The notes beneath the pieces are model-generated. The model saw only the letters and a list, made by a program, of their open reading frames with translations. It ran no database searches and was not told the origin of the DNA. A stretch of DNA of 64,000 bases from positions 186,001 to 250,000 of the forward strand of contig JBBSGR010000002.1 of NCBI GenBank assembly GCA_038253945.1. Direction: 5' to 3'. The first letter of the stretch is position 1; each line of letters begins with the position of its first letter. Source of the DNA: JBBRYW01 sp038253945. Lineage in GTDB: Bacteria; Actinomycetota; Thermoleophilia; Gaiellales; Gaiellaceae. Positions 16,760 through 24,998 of the stretch are shown piece after piece. A program made the position numbers and the translations under genes.

Positions 16760-17770
16760 ATGCCGGGGTCGCTGCCGAACATCCGCTTCCTCTCGGCCGA
16801 GGACGTCGAGCAGCTCGCCCTGACCCCGCAGGACGTGCTCGCGGCCGTCGAGGACGTGCTGCGCGCGCAGGGGAACGGCGAGGTCGTACTCGAGCCGCGG
16901 GTCCACCTCGTCCCGGACGACTCGGGGCGAGGTCACTGGAATGTCCTACGCGCTGTCGTGAGACCGCTCGGCTTCGCCGGGATCAAGGTCGTCAGCGACT
17001 TCGTCGACAACTACCGCCGTGGGCTGCCATCCGAGCTTGCACTACTCACTCTGCACGACCTCGAGACGGGCGCGCCGGTGGCGCTCGTCGACGCGACTGA
17101 GCTCACGGAGCGGCGGACCGGCGCGGTGACAGCGCTCGGCGCGAAGCATCTCGCGCGCCCCGGCTCGCGCGTCCTCGGCCACGTCGGCGCGCGCGGCACG
17201 GCCTTCTCGAACGTGACGATGCTCGACACGCTGTTCGACTTCGAGGAGATCCGCGTCACGAGCGCACGCTCCGAGTCGCGCGAGGCCTTCGGCCGGAGGC
17301 TCGAGCGCGCGCTCGGCAAGCCGGTCCGTGTCGTCGACACGATCCGCGAGACGGTGGAGGGCGCCGACGTCGTCGTCGAGGCGACGCGGCTCGTGGCGCC
17401 GGAGCCGATCCTGCGCACGGCCTGGCTCGAAGCCGCCAGCTTCGTCGTCCCCTACGGCACGATGAGCGCCGTCGAGCTCGACCTGCTGACGATCATCGAC
17501 AAGACCGTCGTCGACGACTGGGGGCAGTGCAAGCCGGGCGGGCTGTTCGGCGCCTTGCGGCGCCACGTCGACGACGGCTTGCTGACCCGCGAGACGCTCC
17601 ACGCGGAGCTCGGCGAGGTCGTCGCCGGCCATCGCCCGGGCCGCGAGCGCGACGAAGAACGGATCCTGCTCTGGCACCGGGGGCTCGCGACGACCGACGT
17701 CGCCCTGGGAGCGCTGCTCGTCCGGCGCGCGGAGGAGAGCGGCGTCGGCACCCTCATCCGTTACCGCTGA
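16760..17770 (+). CDS. ornithine cyclodeaminase/mu-crystallin family protein
   Basis: A 336-residue enzyme of the ornithine cyclodeaminase/mu-crystallin/alanine dehydrogenase superfamily. The substrate-side part has EPRVHLVP, GIKVVSDF and ALVDATELTERRTGAVTALG. The nucleotide-binding loop is unusual (GHVGARGTAF instead of GxGxQA). The C-terminus TTDVALGALLVRRAEESG is typical. Members form proline from ornithine or reduce imino and ketimine acids with NAD(P)H. It is followed 98 bases later by an ammonia-lyase homologue, which suggests that both act on an amino acid-derived compound. The substrate is not predictable. Confidence 0.78.
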   Translation: MPGSLPNIRFLSAEDVEQLALTPQDVLAAVEDVLRAQGNGEVVLEPRVHLVPDDSGRGHWNVLRAVVRPLGFAGIKVVSDFVDNYRRGLPSELALLTLHDLETGAPVALVDATELTERRTGAVTALGAKHLARPGSRVLGHVGARGTAFSNVTMLDTLFDFEEIRVTSARSESREAFGRRLERALGKPVRVVDTIRETVEGADVVVEATRLVAPEPILRTAWLEAASFVVPYGTMSAVELDLLTIIDKTVVDDWGQCKPGGLFGALRRHVDDGLLTRETLHAELGEVVAGHRPGRERDEERILLWHRGLATTDVALGALLVRRAEESGVGTLIRYR

Positions 17771-17868
17771 CGACGAAGCTGAAGCCCTCGGCGCCCCGGC
17801 GACGAGGTCAGGAGCCTGCTCCCGGAGGTCGGCGAGATCGTCCTCGCGCGGACGTCTAGGCTCCGCTC

Positions 17869-19269
17869 GTGACGGTCGTCCTCTCCCGGCGCTCGGAGAT
17901 CGAGCTCCAGGCGGTGCGCCGCGTCGCCTGGGAAGGCGAGGACGTCCGGCTCGCGCCGGACGCGCTGGAGCGGATCGCCGCCGCCCGTCGCAGTTTCGTC
18001 GCGCTGCTCGACAGCGATGAGGAGCTCGTCGTCTACGGCGTCACGAGCGGCTATGGCGAGGGGGCGAAGACGCGGCTCGACCCGTTAGCGCGCAAGGCGC
18101 ACGCGGTGGGACGGCCGCACGTCGACGCGTCCTTCGGAGAGCCGCTGCCCGAGCGGCTGACGCGGGCGATCGTGCTCGCCCGACTGGCGAACTTCCTCGA
18201 GGGCCATGCCGCCGTGAGGCCAGAGCTGGCCGCGGCGGTGGCGGCGATGCTCGACGGCGGGCCGCTGCCTCCGGTTCCGCTGCGCGGCAACGGCGGCGCA
18301 GGCGAGATCGTTGCGCTCGCGCATCTCTTTCGCGGCGTCGCCGACGTCGTCGGGCTCGAGGAGAAGGAGGGGCTCGCGCTCGTCAACGGCTCCCCATGCG
18401 CCTCCGGCCTGCTCGCCGACGCGGCGCTCGGGGGGAGGCGGCGGCTCGACCTCGCGCACCTCGTCTTCGCGCTCTCCGTCGAGGGGATCGCGGCGCCGCT
18501 CGATGCTTACGCGCCCGACTTCGACGAGCTCTGGGAGGACGAGCACGAGGCGGAGGCGCTGCGCACGATGCGCGGTCTCCTCGCCGGAACCGCCGGAGCG
18601 CGGCGCGCCTACCAAGCGCCCGTGAGCTACCGGATCCTGCCGCGCGTACTGGGCGAGGCGCATCGCGCGGTCGACGAAGCCGAGCGCGCCGCCGCGAGCT
18701 CGCTGCGCGCCGTCTCCGACAACCCCGTCTACCTGCCGCCCGACGACGCGCACGCGCATGGGCGCGTCTACTCGAACGGCGGCTACCACAACGGGAAGGC
18801 GGCGCCCGTGCTCGACCGGCTAGCCTCGACGTGGGCGAACCTCGCTCAGCTCGCCGAGCGCCACGCCGAGCGGCTGATCGACGAGGGCCACGTCGTCCCG
18901 CCGAGCGGGCAGGCGTACGTCGGGATCCTCCTGATGGTCGTCGTCGGCTACGCGGAGGAGGCGAAGCAGGCGGCGCAGACGACGGTGCTCCCGCGCGGCG
19001 GCTTCGACCAGAACGACGTCGTCGCGCCGGCGTTCCTCGCCTGGGAGAAGGAGCGAACGGCGGCCGCCCGCTTCGTTGACTGCCTGGCCGTGCTGTCGGC
19101 GCTCGCCTCGCAGGCGCTGCTCGCCAAGCGCCGCGAGCCCGCGCCGGCCCTCACGCCGTTTCTGGCAGAGGTGCGGGAGGCGTTCCCGCCGGTCGACGAG
19201 AGCCGCTCCCTCGGCCCCGACGGCGAGCGGCTGCGCGACCTCCTCACCGCGCGCGTTCTGTCCGTCTAG
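17869..19269 (+). CDS. aromatic amino acid ammonia-lyase (HAL/PAL) family protein without the MIO motif
   Basis: A 466-residue homologue of histidine/phenylalanine ammonia-lyases. Family landmarks are the tyrosine loop VVYGVTSGYGEG (Y56), NG at 173-174, SDNPVY at 283-288, NGGYHNGK at 303-310, PPSGQAYVG and DQNDVV. The region that should supply Ala-Ser-Gly for the MIO electrophile reads LRGNGGAGEIVALAH (G140-E146): it is one residue shorter and has no serine. An ASG at 178-180 sits in the later NGT region and is not the MIO site. Classic MIO-dependent lyase chemistry is therefore doubtful. The start is GTG 17869, six bases after a TAGGCT box. It is a neighbour of a cyclodeaminase-like enzyme and a cupin. 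Confidence 0.8.
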   Translation: MTVVLSRRSEIELQAVRRVAWEGEDVRLAPDALERIAAARRSFVALLDSDEELVVYGVTSGYGEGAKTRLDPLARKAHAVGRPHVDASFGEPLPERLTRAIVLARLANFLEGHAAVRPELAAAVAAMLDGGPLPPVPLRGNGGAGEIVALAHLFRGVADVVGLEEKEGLALVNGSPCASGLLADAALGGRRRLDLAHLVFALSVEGIAAPLDAYAPDFDELWEDEHEAEALRTMRGLLAGTAGARRAYQAPVSYRILPRVLGEAHRAVDEAERAAASSLRAVSDNPVYLPPDDAHAHGRVYSNGGYHNGKAAPVLDRLASTWANLAQLAERHAERLIDEGHVVPPSGQAYVGILLMVVVGYAEEAKQAAQTTVLPRGGFDQNDVVAPAFLAWEKERTAAARFVDCLAVLSALASQALLAKRREPAPALTPFLAEVREAFPPVDESRSLGPDGERLRDLLTARVLSV

Positions 19270-19340
19270 GGGCGCGGGTCTCTCTCCGTTTGGCTCGACC
19301 GGTCGTTGGAAACGGAACGCGGGCGGAGCCCGTGTTCCTG
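19270..19340 (+). repeat. 3'-UTR repeat, copy 2 (downstream of the lyase gene)
   Basis: This is the partner of 3377-3448. It begins directly after the stop codon. Counting from the stop, GGGTCTCT and the GCTCGACCGG block occur at the same distances as in the phaC copy. The 3' end forms a hairpin: GGAACGCGGGC (19314-19324), GGA loop, GCCCGTGTTCC (19328-19338), 11 bp with one G-T pair. It lies in the transcript orientation of the upstream gene in both copies. Confidence 0.7.
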
Positions 19341-19383
19341 AACTTCGATGAGCCGCAGCGAGCCGCGCTCGTATCATCGTGGT

Positions 19384-20892
19384 GTGCCCGAGGCGCAGAG
19401 ACGCTTTTCGTTCCGCCGCACCGCCGAGGCGGTGCCGCCGGACTCCGATCCGAGTGAGTCCGGCGCCCGCGCGGAGGAGAGAGCCCGCGCGGCGGCCGCG
19501 GAGATCGCGGCGCTCAGGGAAGAGCTCCGGCGGACGGCCCAGCGCCTTGCCGAGCGCGAACGCCTGCCCGGCGATTCGGCGGCGAGGCTCGAGCAGCTAA
19601 AGCAGGATCTGCGCGGCCGCGCCGAGCGGATCGCCGAGCGCGAGCGCCAGCTCGAGGCCGCCGCGCGGGACCTCGAGCGGGAGCGGCGACGCATCGCCAA
19701 GGCGGCCGAGCGGGGCGACGGGCGAGGCTTACTCGGGGGCTTGCGCAAGCGGGTGGGCGAAAGCGAGACGCCACACGAGGCGTGGTCTGAGCGGACCGCG
19801 GAGCGTGTCGGGCAGGAGGATAAGCGGGAGCAGGAGATCGTCCGGCGGGTCGCGGCACTCGCTGCTGGAGAGCAGGAGGCTTCCGCCCGCGAGCAGGGGC
19901 TTTCCGCCCGCGAGGAGGAGCTTGGACGCCGTCAGCGGGCGCTGGACGACCGCGATCGAGCCACCGCGAGCGAGACGGCAGAGGCTCGACAGCGGCTCGC
20001 CGCGGAACGGCAGGCGCTCGAGGCCGACTTCAAAGCCTTCGAGGCGGAGAAGGAGCAGGCGCGAGAGGCGGCTCCATCGGTGCCCGAGCCGAGCGATCCC
20101 AGTCCTGAGGCTTTGTTGCGGCTCGAGGCTCAGGAGGAGGAGCTGGCCCTTCGCACGGCGGCGGCCACGGCGCGCGAGCACGAGCTCGAGGATCGCCAGG
20201 ATCAGCTCGCGGTCCGCGAGCGCGAGCTCGCCGACCTCCGGCTCGAGGCCGATCAGCAAGTTGAATTTACTCGTCGTCAGCTGGTCGCCGAGAAGGAAGC
20301 CGTCGAGTCGCACAGGCACGCTCTCGAGGCGGAGGCGCAGCGAGCCAGGGAGGAGGCCCGTGCGCTCCTCGAGCACGAACGGGAGGTGCTCACCGCACGG
20401 AGCCAGGGCCTGGCCGGTCGCCAAGCCGAGCTCGAGGCGAGGGAGCGCAACCTGTCGGAGCAGGAAGATCGCGGTGCGGAGGCGCAGGTGCGCCTTGGAC
20501 GCGAGGCGGCCGAGCTCGAGTCGCGCGCGGCCGACCTCGGCGACCGGGAGCGCGACCTCGCCCAGGCGAGCGCGGAGCTCGACCGACGGGCAAGGGAAGC
20601 TGCGGGTCGTGCGAGACAGCTCGAGGCGCGTGAGGCCGAGCTCGCGGAACGCGAGCGACTCGCCTCGATCGCCTCTCAGCCCGCGCCGGCCCCGGACCGC
20701 GAGGACGAGCTCCTCGCCCGCGAGCGTGAGCTGGACGAGCGCGCGCGGGAGCTCGAGCGCCGTGAGCAGAAGCTCGCGCGCGCCAGGCGCGGCGCCCGCT
20801 CGCGTACGCCCGCATCCGCATTGCCCCCGAGCTTCGAGGAAGGCTTCCGCGAGCTCGTCGTCCAACGCACCGGGGCACCTCCGCCGCGCTGA
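19384..20892 (+). CDS. long coiled-coil protein
   Basis: A 502-residue protein that is almost entirely alpha-helical coiled coil, very rich in Glu, Arg, Ala and Gln. Repeated units include AREQGLSAREEELGRR, LAVRERELADL and LDERARELERREQKLARAR. The only break is a Pro/Ser-rich linker near PSVPEPSDPSPE. No enzymatic domain or membrane span is visible. GTG 19384 was preferred because a TATCAT box lies six bases upstream, whereas the in-frame ATG at 19348 precedes that box. It may be structural or scaffold-like (cytoskeletal or chromosome-associated); the function is unknown. It converges on the Nudix gene with a four-base gap. Confidence 0.7.
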   Translation: MPEAQRRFSFRRTAEAVPPDSDPSESGARAEERARAAAAEIAALREELRRTAQRLAERERLPGDSAARLEQLKQDLRGRAERIAERERQLEAAARDLERERRRIAKAAERGDGRGLLGGLRKRVGESETPHEAWSERTAERVGQEDKREQEIVRRVAALAAGEQEASAREQGLSAREEELGRRQRALDDRDRATASETAEARQRLAAERQALEADFKAFEAEKEQAREAAPSVPEPSDPSPEALLRLEAQEEELALRTAAATAREHELEDRQDQLAVRERELADLRLEADQQVEFTRRQLVAEKEAVESHRHALEAEAQRAREEARALLEHEREVLTARSQGLAGRQAELEARERNLSEQEDRGAEAQVRLGREAAELESRAADLGDRERDLAQASAELDRRAREAAGRARQLEAREAELAERERLASIASQPAPAPDREDELLARERELDERARELERREQKLARARRGARSRTPASALPPSFEEGFRELVVQRTGAPPPR

Positions 20893-20896
20893 CGGA

Positions 20897-21622
20897 TCAG
20901 CCGCGGCCGCCGGGGGGCCGCAGAACGGCGAACTGGTCCGTGATCTCGAGCTGCCGGCTGACGAACCGAAAGCATGCGGCAGGCCGACCTCCTCCTCGAC
21001 CCGGCTCGCGCCGGGTCCCCGTCTGCTCGAGCACGTGACGACGAAGGAGCACCCGCTTGAGATTCGTCGCGGAAACGTCGTGACCGATGGCGGCCGCGTA
21101 GATCTCCCGCAGCTCGGACATCGTGAACGACCCGGGCGCCAGTGCGAAGCCGAGGTTCGTGTACGAGAGCTTCGCCCGCAGCCGCTCGCGACCCGTGAAG
21201 GTGATCGCGCGGTGGTCGAACGCCATGGAGGGGAGGGCGTCGACGGGATGCCAGGCCGTGTCGGACGGCACGGCCGGATCCGCGACCGACGGGACCAGGC
21301 CGAGGTAGGCGGTCGCCAGTTGCCACTCCAGCGGGTGACGGCCGGGCTCGCTGCGTGTCTCCAGCTGCTCGAGATGGGCGAGCTCTCGCACGTCGACCTT
21401 CGTCTCCAGGTGGCGGCGGATCGACGACTCGAGAGTCTCTCTCGGCTCGAGATAGCCGCCCGGCAACGCCCAGGCGGCGAGGTGCGGCTGCCTCGCACGC
21501 TGCCACAGCAACACTTGGAGGCAGCCGGCCCGGACCTGCAGGACGACGGCCAGCGTGGTCTGCGTTGGTCGCTCGCCGGCTGTTTTCGCCTTGGAGGCTG
21601 AAACTCTGGTAGACTCCGCCAC
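20897..21622 (-). CDS. Nudix-type transcriptional regulator (NrtR-like)
   Basis: A 241-residue protein with an N-terminal Nudix domain and a C-terminal winged helix (about residues 160-235, FTMSELREIYAAAIGHDV and NLKRVLLRRHVLE). This is the architecture of NrtR/ADP-ribose-sensing repressors. The Nudix box is degenerate: GGYLEPRETLESSIRRHLET replaces the catalytic REUxEE core, which fits a sensor rather than a hydrolase. GTG 21622 was chosen because a TAGTCT box lies seven bases upstream. It is divergent from a BMP-family lipoprotein across 36 bases, and it probably controls that gene and itself in response to an ADP-ribose-type ligand. Confidence 0.78.
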   Translation of the reverse strand: MAESTRVSASKAKTAGERPTQTTLAVVLQVRAGCLQVLLWQRARQPHLAAWALPGGYLEPRETLESSIRRHLETKVDVRELAHLEQLETRSEPGRHPLEWQLATAYLGLVPSVADPAVPSDTAWHPVDALPSMAFDHRAITFTGRERLRAKLSYTNLGFALAPGSFTMSELREIYAAAIGHDVSATNLKRVLLRRHVLEQTGTRREPGRGGGRPAACFRFVSRQLEITDQFAVLRPPGGRG

Positions 21623-21658
21623 TAGTTTTAGACTATCAGGCGAAAACTTGGAGGCAGG
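21607..21658. promoter_or_regulatory. shared divergent promoter/operator of the Nudix regulator and BMP lipoprotein
   Basis: The only 36 non-coding bases (21623-21658) hold overlapping -10 boxes: TAGTCT on the minus strand (21635-21630) and TAGACT on the plus strand (21629-21634). They are embedded in the small palindrome TAGTTTTAGACTA (21623-21635). A second TAGACT lies at 21610-21615. GGAGG lies eight bases before the BMP ATG. A regulator bound here would control both genes. Confidence 0.5.
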
Positions 21659-22681
21659 ATGAAGCGCGTCATGGTCGGTCTCGCTGTCCTCGGCACCGTC
21701 GTGCTCGCGGCGGGCTGCGGGGGCGGAGAGAAGAAGGAGGCCAGCCGGACCGGGGGCGGCCGCATCCTGAAGGTCGGCCTCGTCACGGACATCGGCCAGC
21801 TCCACGACCATGGCTTCAACCAGCTCGCCTATGCCGGACTGAAGCGCGCTGAGCGGACGCTCGGGGTACAGGGGCGCGTAGCCGAGTCGAGCTCCGCAGC
21901 GGACTACGTCCCGAATCTCGGGGCGTTCGCCCGCGAGGGCTACGACCTCGTCATCAGCGTGGGGTTCGCGCAGGGCGACGCCGTAGACCGGGTGGCGACC
22001 AACTGGCCGAAGACGCGCTTCGCGATCATCGACGTCGATCAGCGGTCGCTTCCACACAGGCCGAAGAACGTCGTCGGCCTCGTCTTTCGCGAGCAGGAGG
22101 TCGGCTATCTCGCGGGCTACCTGTCAGCACTCGTCGATGCGAAGCGGCCCGGGGCGCACGTGATCGGCTCGGTCGGCGGGATGAAGGAGCCGCCCGTGGA
22201 TCGCTTCATCGCCGGATACCAGGCGGGCGCGCGCAGGGCGGTGCCTCGAATCAAGCTGCTGAACGGGTACTCGCAGAGCTGGACCGACGAGGCGAGGTGC
22301 AAGGAGCTGGCACTGGATCAGATCGCCCACGGCGCCGGCGTCGTCTTTCAGGTTGCGGGTGCTTGCGGGCTCGGTGCGCTCGACGCGGCGAAGGAGGAGC
22401 ACGCCTGGGGGGTCGGCGTCGACGCGGACCAGTCCTTCCTCGGCCCACACGTGCTGACAAGCGCTCAGAAGAAGGTGGATCAGGCCGTGTTTCTCACGGT
22501 CACGTCCGTCAAGGACGGCAAGTGGCGGGGCGGGCGAAACGTCGTCTTCGGCCTCCGGCAGGGCGGCGTCGGGCTCGGCAAGGTCAGCCCGCGGGCGCCG
22601 AAGGGCGAGCTCGCAGCGCTGCACGCCGTGGAACGCGAGATCGCCGCCGGGAAGATCCGGATCCCGACGACGATTCGGTGA
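21659..22681 (+). CDS. BMP-family substrate-binding lipoprotein
   Basis: A 340-residue exported lipoprotein. The signal peptide MKRVMVGLAVLGTVVLAAGC carries a lipobox with the acylated Cys at 20, and a Gly/Lys-rich linker follows. The periplasmic-binding fold is of the BMP/PnrA/Med family: LVTDIGQLHDHGFNQLAYAG, VISVGFAQGDAV, GYLAGYLSALV, and VGVDADQSFLGPHVLTSA. Family members bind nucleosides for ABC import, but no permease or ATPase gene is adjacent. An orphan receptor or sensor role is therefore possible. Transcription is divergent from the Nudix regulator. Confidence 0.87.
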   Translation: MKRVMVGLAVLGTVVLAAGCGGGEKKEASRTGGGRILKVGLVTDIGQLHDHGFNQLAYAGLKRAERTLGVQGRVAESSSAADYVPNLGAFAREGYDLVISVGFAQGDAVDRVATNWPKTRFAIIDVDQRSLPHRPKNVVGLVFREQEVGYLAGYLSALVDAKRPGAHVIGSVGGMKEPPVDRFIAGYQAGARRAVPRIKLLNGYSQSWTDEARCKELALDQIAHGAGVVFQVAGACGLGALDAAKEEHAWGVGVDADQSFLGPHVLTSAQKKVDQAVFLTVTSVKDGKWRGGRNVVFGLRQGGVGLGKVSPRAPKGELAALHAVEREIAAGKIRIPTTIR

Positions 22682-22746
22682 CCCGGAACAGCGGCCCGCG
22701 GCCGCTCGTTGACACCGGAGACACTCGATTTTGGAGGGCAAGGCAC

Positions 22747-23142
22747 ATGGCCGCATTGACTGACGAGCAGGCGAGGCTCGTGACCGAGCCGAACTTCGCC
22801 CATGTCGCAACGATCCGGCGCGACGGGTCGCCGCAGGTAACGGTCGTCTGGGTCGACTGGGACGGCGAGAGTATCCGCTTCAACACGACGCTCGAGCGCG
22901 CGAAGACACGGCATTTGAGGCGCGATCCCCGTGTCGCGCTCGACGTCGTGGACCGCGAAAGCTCCTATCGCTACGTCGCGGTCACCGGTACGGTCGAGCT
23001 CGTCGAGGAGGGGGCGGTCGAGCACATCAACGAGCTGTCCCGAAAGTACACGGGGCGGGATTTCGACCTTCAACCCGGCCAGACGCGCGTGATCGTCAAG
23101 GTGCGGCCCGAGCAGGTCTTTCCGTACGGGCTGGACGAGTAG
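22747..23142 (+). CDS. PPOX-class flavin/F420-dependent oxidoreductase
   Basis: A 131-residue split-barrel protein of the pyridoxamine 5'-phosphate oxidase-like superfamily. The typical start is LTDEQARLVTEPNFAHVATI, then GSPQVTVVWVDWDG and the central RDPRVALDV strand. Many actinobacterial members bind coenzyme F420, and fbiC for F420 synthesis is in this window, so F420 use is plausible. GGAGGG lies eight bases before the ATG. A 6-bp inverted repeat (22690-22695 with 22701-22706) separates it from the lipoprotein gene. The substrate is unknown. Confidence 0.82.
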   Translation: MAALTDEQARLVTEPNFAHVATIRRDGSPQVTVVWVDWDGESIRFNTTLERAKTRHLRRDPRVALDVVDRESSYRYVAVTGTVELVEEGAVEHINELSRKYTGRDFDLQPGQTRVIVKVRPEQVFPYGLDE

Positions 23143-23168
23143 GGAGCAGCGCGCACCCGCTCTGGCAC

Positions 23169-23912
23169 TTACTGCCTTTCGTGGCTGATCGATTGGTCGG
23201 GCGCGCCGCCTACGAGATCGCTCAGCCGAAGGCGCAGGCGCTCGAGTGAGGAGTGATCCGGGTCGAATCGCGCCCTCGCCCTCAGCAGCTTCGCGGGGTC
23301 TCCGCGATAGAAGAGCTGGGCCCACAGCGATCCGGGCCGAGCGAGCCGAATGGCGGCCGCAAGCCCTACGGGCGGGAGAAACACGCTCAGGAGACCAAGC
23401 GTCAACTTCCCCTTGAGGCACGTGACGACGGCGAGGACGATGTTGACCGTGACGATCGCGAAGCCGGCGATGCGCGGAACCTCGCTGCTGTCGTGAATTC
23501 CGAAGGGGGAGATGCCGACGAGGAGCAGCAAGCCGAGCAATCCCCACATGATGCTCACTTCGACCGAGTGTCTTCCTTCCGGCGTCCAGTACACGTCGCG
23601 TAGGTGGAGAGACAGGGCGAACTCGTCGAGGATGAATGCCGCCCCGACGCCGAACGCGAGCGCGAGGAGCTCACGGGAAGGCCCGCCAGGTCGCAGCGAC
23701 AGGTCGAGCATGCCGCTCAGCAGGACGAGGACGGTGCCGACGACCATGTGGTGGAAGTGCACGTCTCCAACTCGTCCGCTGCGCCAGCCGTGAGTACGAG
23801 CCAGCCGCGTGTACAGGCGAGTGAAGCTGAACGTCAGGAGCGAGGCCGCGAGCAGAAGAAGCAGCGACTCGCGACCGGCCAGCCCGAAGCGGTGGATCTC
23901 GACGGGATCCAT
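23169..23912 (-). CDS. polytopic membrane protein of unknown function
   Basis: A 247-residue integral membrane protein with about six hydrophobic spans. A His-rich HFHHMVVGTVLVLLSGM segment lies near residue 52 and an acidic FILDEFALSLHLRDVYW segment near residue 93. Both are suggestive of metal or lipid chemistry at the membrane, but no family function is known to me. The tail is soluble and basic. Its start is ATG 23912. It converges with the PPOX gene and is divergent from the HMG-CoA lyase gene across 126 bases. Confidence 0.65.
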   Translation of the reverse strand: MDPVEIHRFGLAGRESLLLLLAASLLTFSFTRLYTRLARTHGWRSGRVGDVHFHHMVVGTVLVLLSGMLDLSLRPGGPSRELLALAFGVGAAFILDEFALSLHLRDVYWTPEGRHSVEVSIMWGLLGLLLLVGISPFGIHDSSEVPRIAGFAIVTVNIVLAVVTCLKGKLTLGLLSVFLPPVGLAAAIRLARPGSLWAQLFYRGDPAKLLRARARFDPDHSSLERLRLRLSDLVGGAPDQSISHERQ

Positions 23913-24038
23913 GGATCTCTCTTATCAGGGGCGGCGGATCCACTGCACGCGGAACGGCACGCGTTCGACCCGAAAGGCAGGCGAGACAGTCCGGAATCGC
24001 CCCCGCGCTCCTTCGCTTCGGCCGGATAGCCTGGGAGC

Positions 24039-24938
24039 GTGAGCGCAGGCGTGATCCTCTGCGACGTCGGGGCTCGAGACGGTCTGCAGAACGAGCCCGA
24101 TGTGCTGCCGCCCTCGGTCCGTGCGGCGCTCGTCAACCGCCTCGCCGCCACCGGACTACGCCGCGTCGAGGCCGCGAGCTTCGTCAATCCGGACCGCGTG
24201 CCGCAGATGGCTGATGCTGAGGAGGTCGTCGCGAGGGTCGAGCGCCGGGACGACGTCGTCTACGCAGGGCTCGTTTTGAACGAGCGCGGCTACGACCGCC
24301 TGGCCGCCGCAGGCCTTCAAGAGGTGCACCTGGCCTTCGGCGCCACCGAGAGCTTCAACCGGCGGAACGCCAACGCTTCGGTCGAGGAGGGGGCGCGCAC
24401 TGCCGAGGTACTCGTTCGTCGCGCGCACGAGGACGGTCTGCGCGCGAGCGTCACGATCAGCGTTGCGTTCGGCTGCCCGTTCGAGGGGCGTGTCGATCCC
24501 GCGCGCGTGGCGGAGCTTGGCGAGCGGGTCGTGGTCGCGGGCGCAGACGAGCTGATGCTCGCCGACACGATCGGCGTTGCCGTGCCGACGCAGGTGCGGC
24601 GGCTCGTGGAGCGGGTCGGCATTCTCGGCGCGCCCGTGGGAATCCATCTGCACGACACGCGCAACGCCGGGCTCGCCAATGCCGCAGCAGCGCTCGAAGG
24701 AGGCGCGACCCTCCTGGACAGCTCGGTGGGCGGGATCGGAGGCTGTCCGTACGCGCCCGGCGCGACAGGGAACGTCGCGACAGAGGATCTCGTCTACCTG
24801 CTCGACGGTGAGGGAGTCGAGACCGGCGTCGACCTCGATGCGCTGATCGGAGTCGCACGGTGGCTCGAGGGCGTGCTCGGCCGGCCGCTGCCGGGCGGCG
24901 TCTATCGCGCGGGCCGGTTCCCCGCCGCAGTGGCCTAG
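24039..24938 (+). CDS. mvaB: hydroxymethylglutaryl-CoA lyase
   Basis: This 299-residue TIM-barrel lyase cleaves HMG-CoA to acetyl-CoA and acetoacetate (leucine degradation, ketone body formation). Diagnostic motifs are DVGARDGLQNE at the N-terminus, LADTIGVAVPTQV, the HLHDTRN metal site, and GGIGGCPYAPGATGN with the catalytic cysteine loop. The start is GTG 24039, six bases after a TAGCCT box, so it is probably leaderless. No leucine-catabolism partners are adjacent. Related DRE-TIM lyases act on other 3-hydroxyacyl-CoAs. Confidence 0.9.
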   Translation: MSAGVILCDVGARDGLQNEPDVLPPSVRAALVNRLAATGLRRVEAASFVNPDRVPQMADAEEVVARVERRDDVVYAGLVLNERGYDRLAAAGLQEVHLAFGATESFNRRNANASVEEGARTAEVLVRRAHEDGLRASVTISVAFGCPFEGRVDPARVAELGERVVVAGADELMLADTIGVAVPTQVRRLVERVGILGAPVGIHLHDTRNAGLANAAAALEGGATLLDSSVGGIGGCPYAPGATGNVATEDLVYLLDGEGVETGVDLDALIGVARWLEGVLGRPLPGGVYRAGRFPAAVA

Positions 24939-24998
24939 CCTGCGCCTGCGAGCCGCAGAGGTGCAAGCATTCGCGCTTGCCGAGGCCCCTTCGAGATA

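Noticed and set aside
17771..17868. A coding-like phrase DEVRSLLPEVGEIVLART between the cyclodeaminase-like and lyase genes
   Set aside because: It is under 35 codons, has no start and ends inside the lyase start region; at most a small gene remnant.
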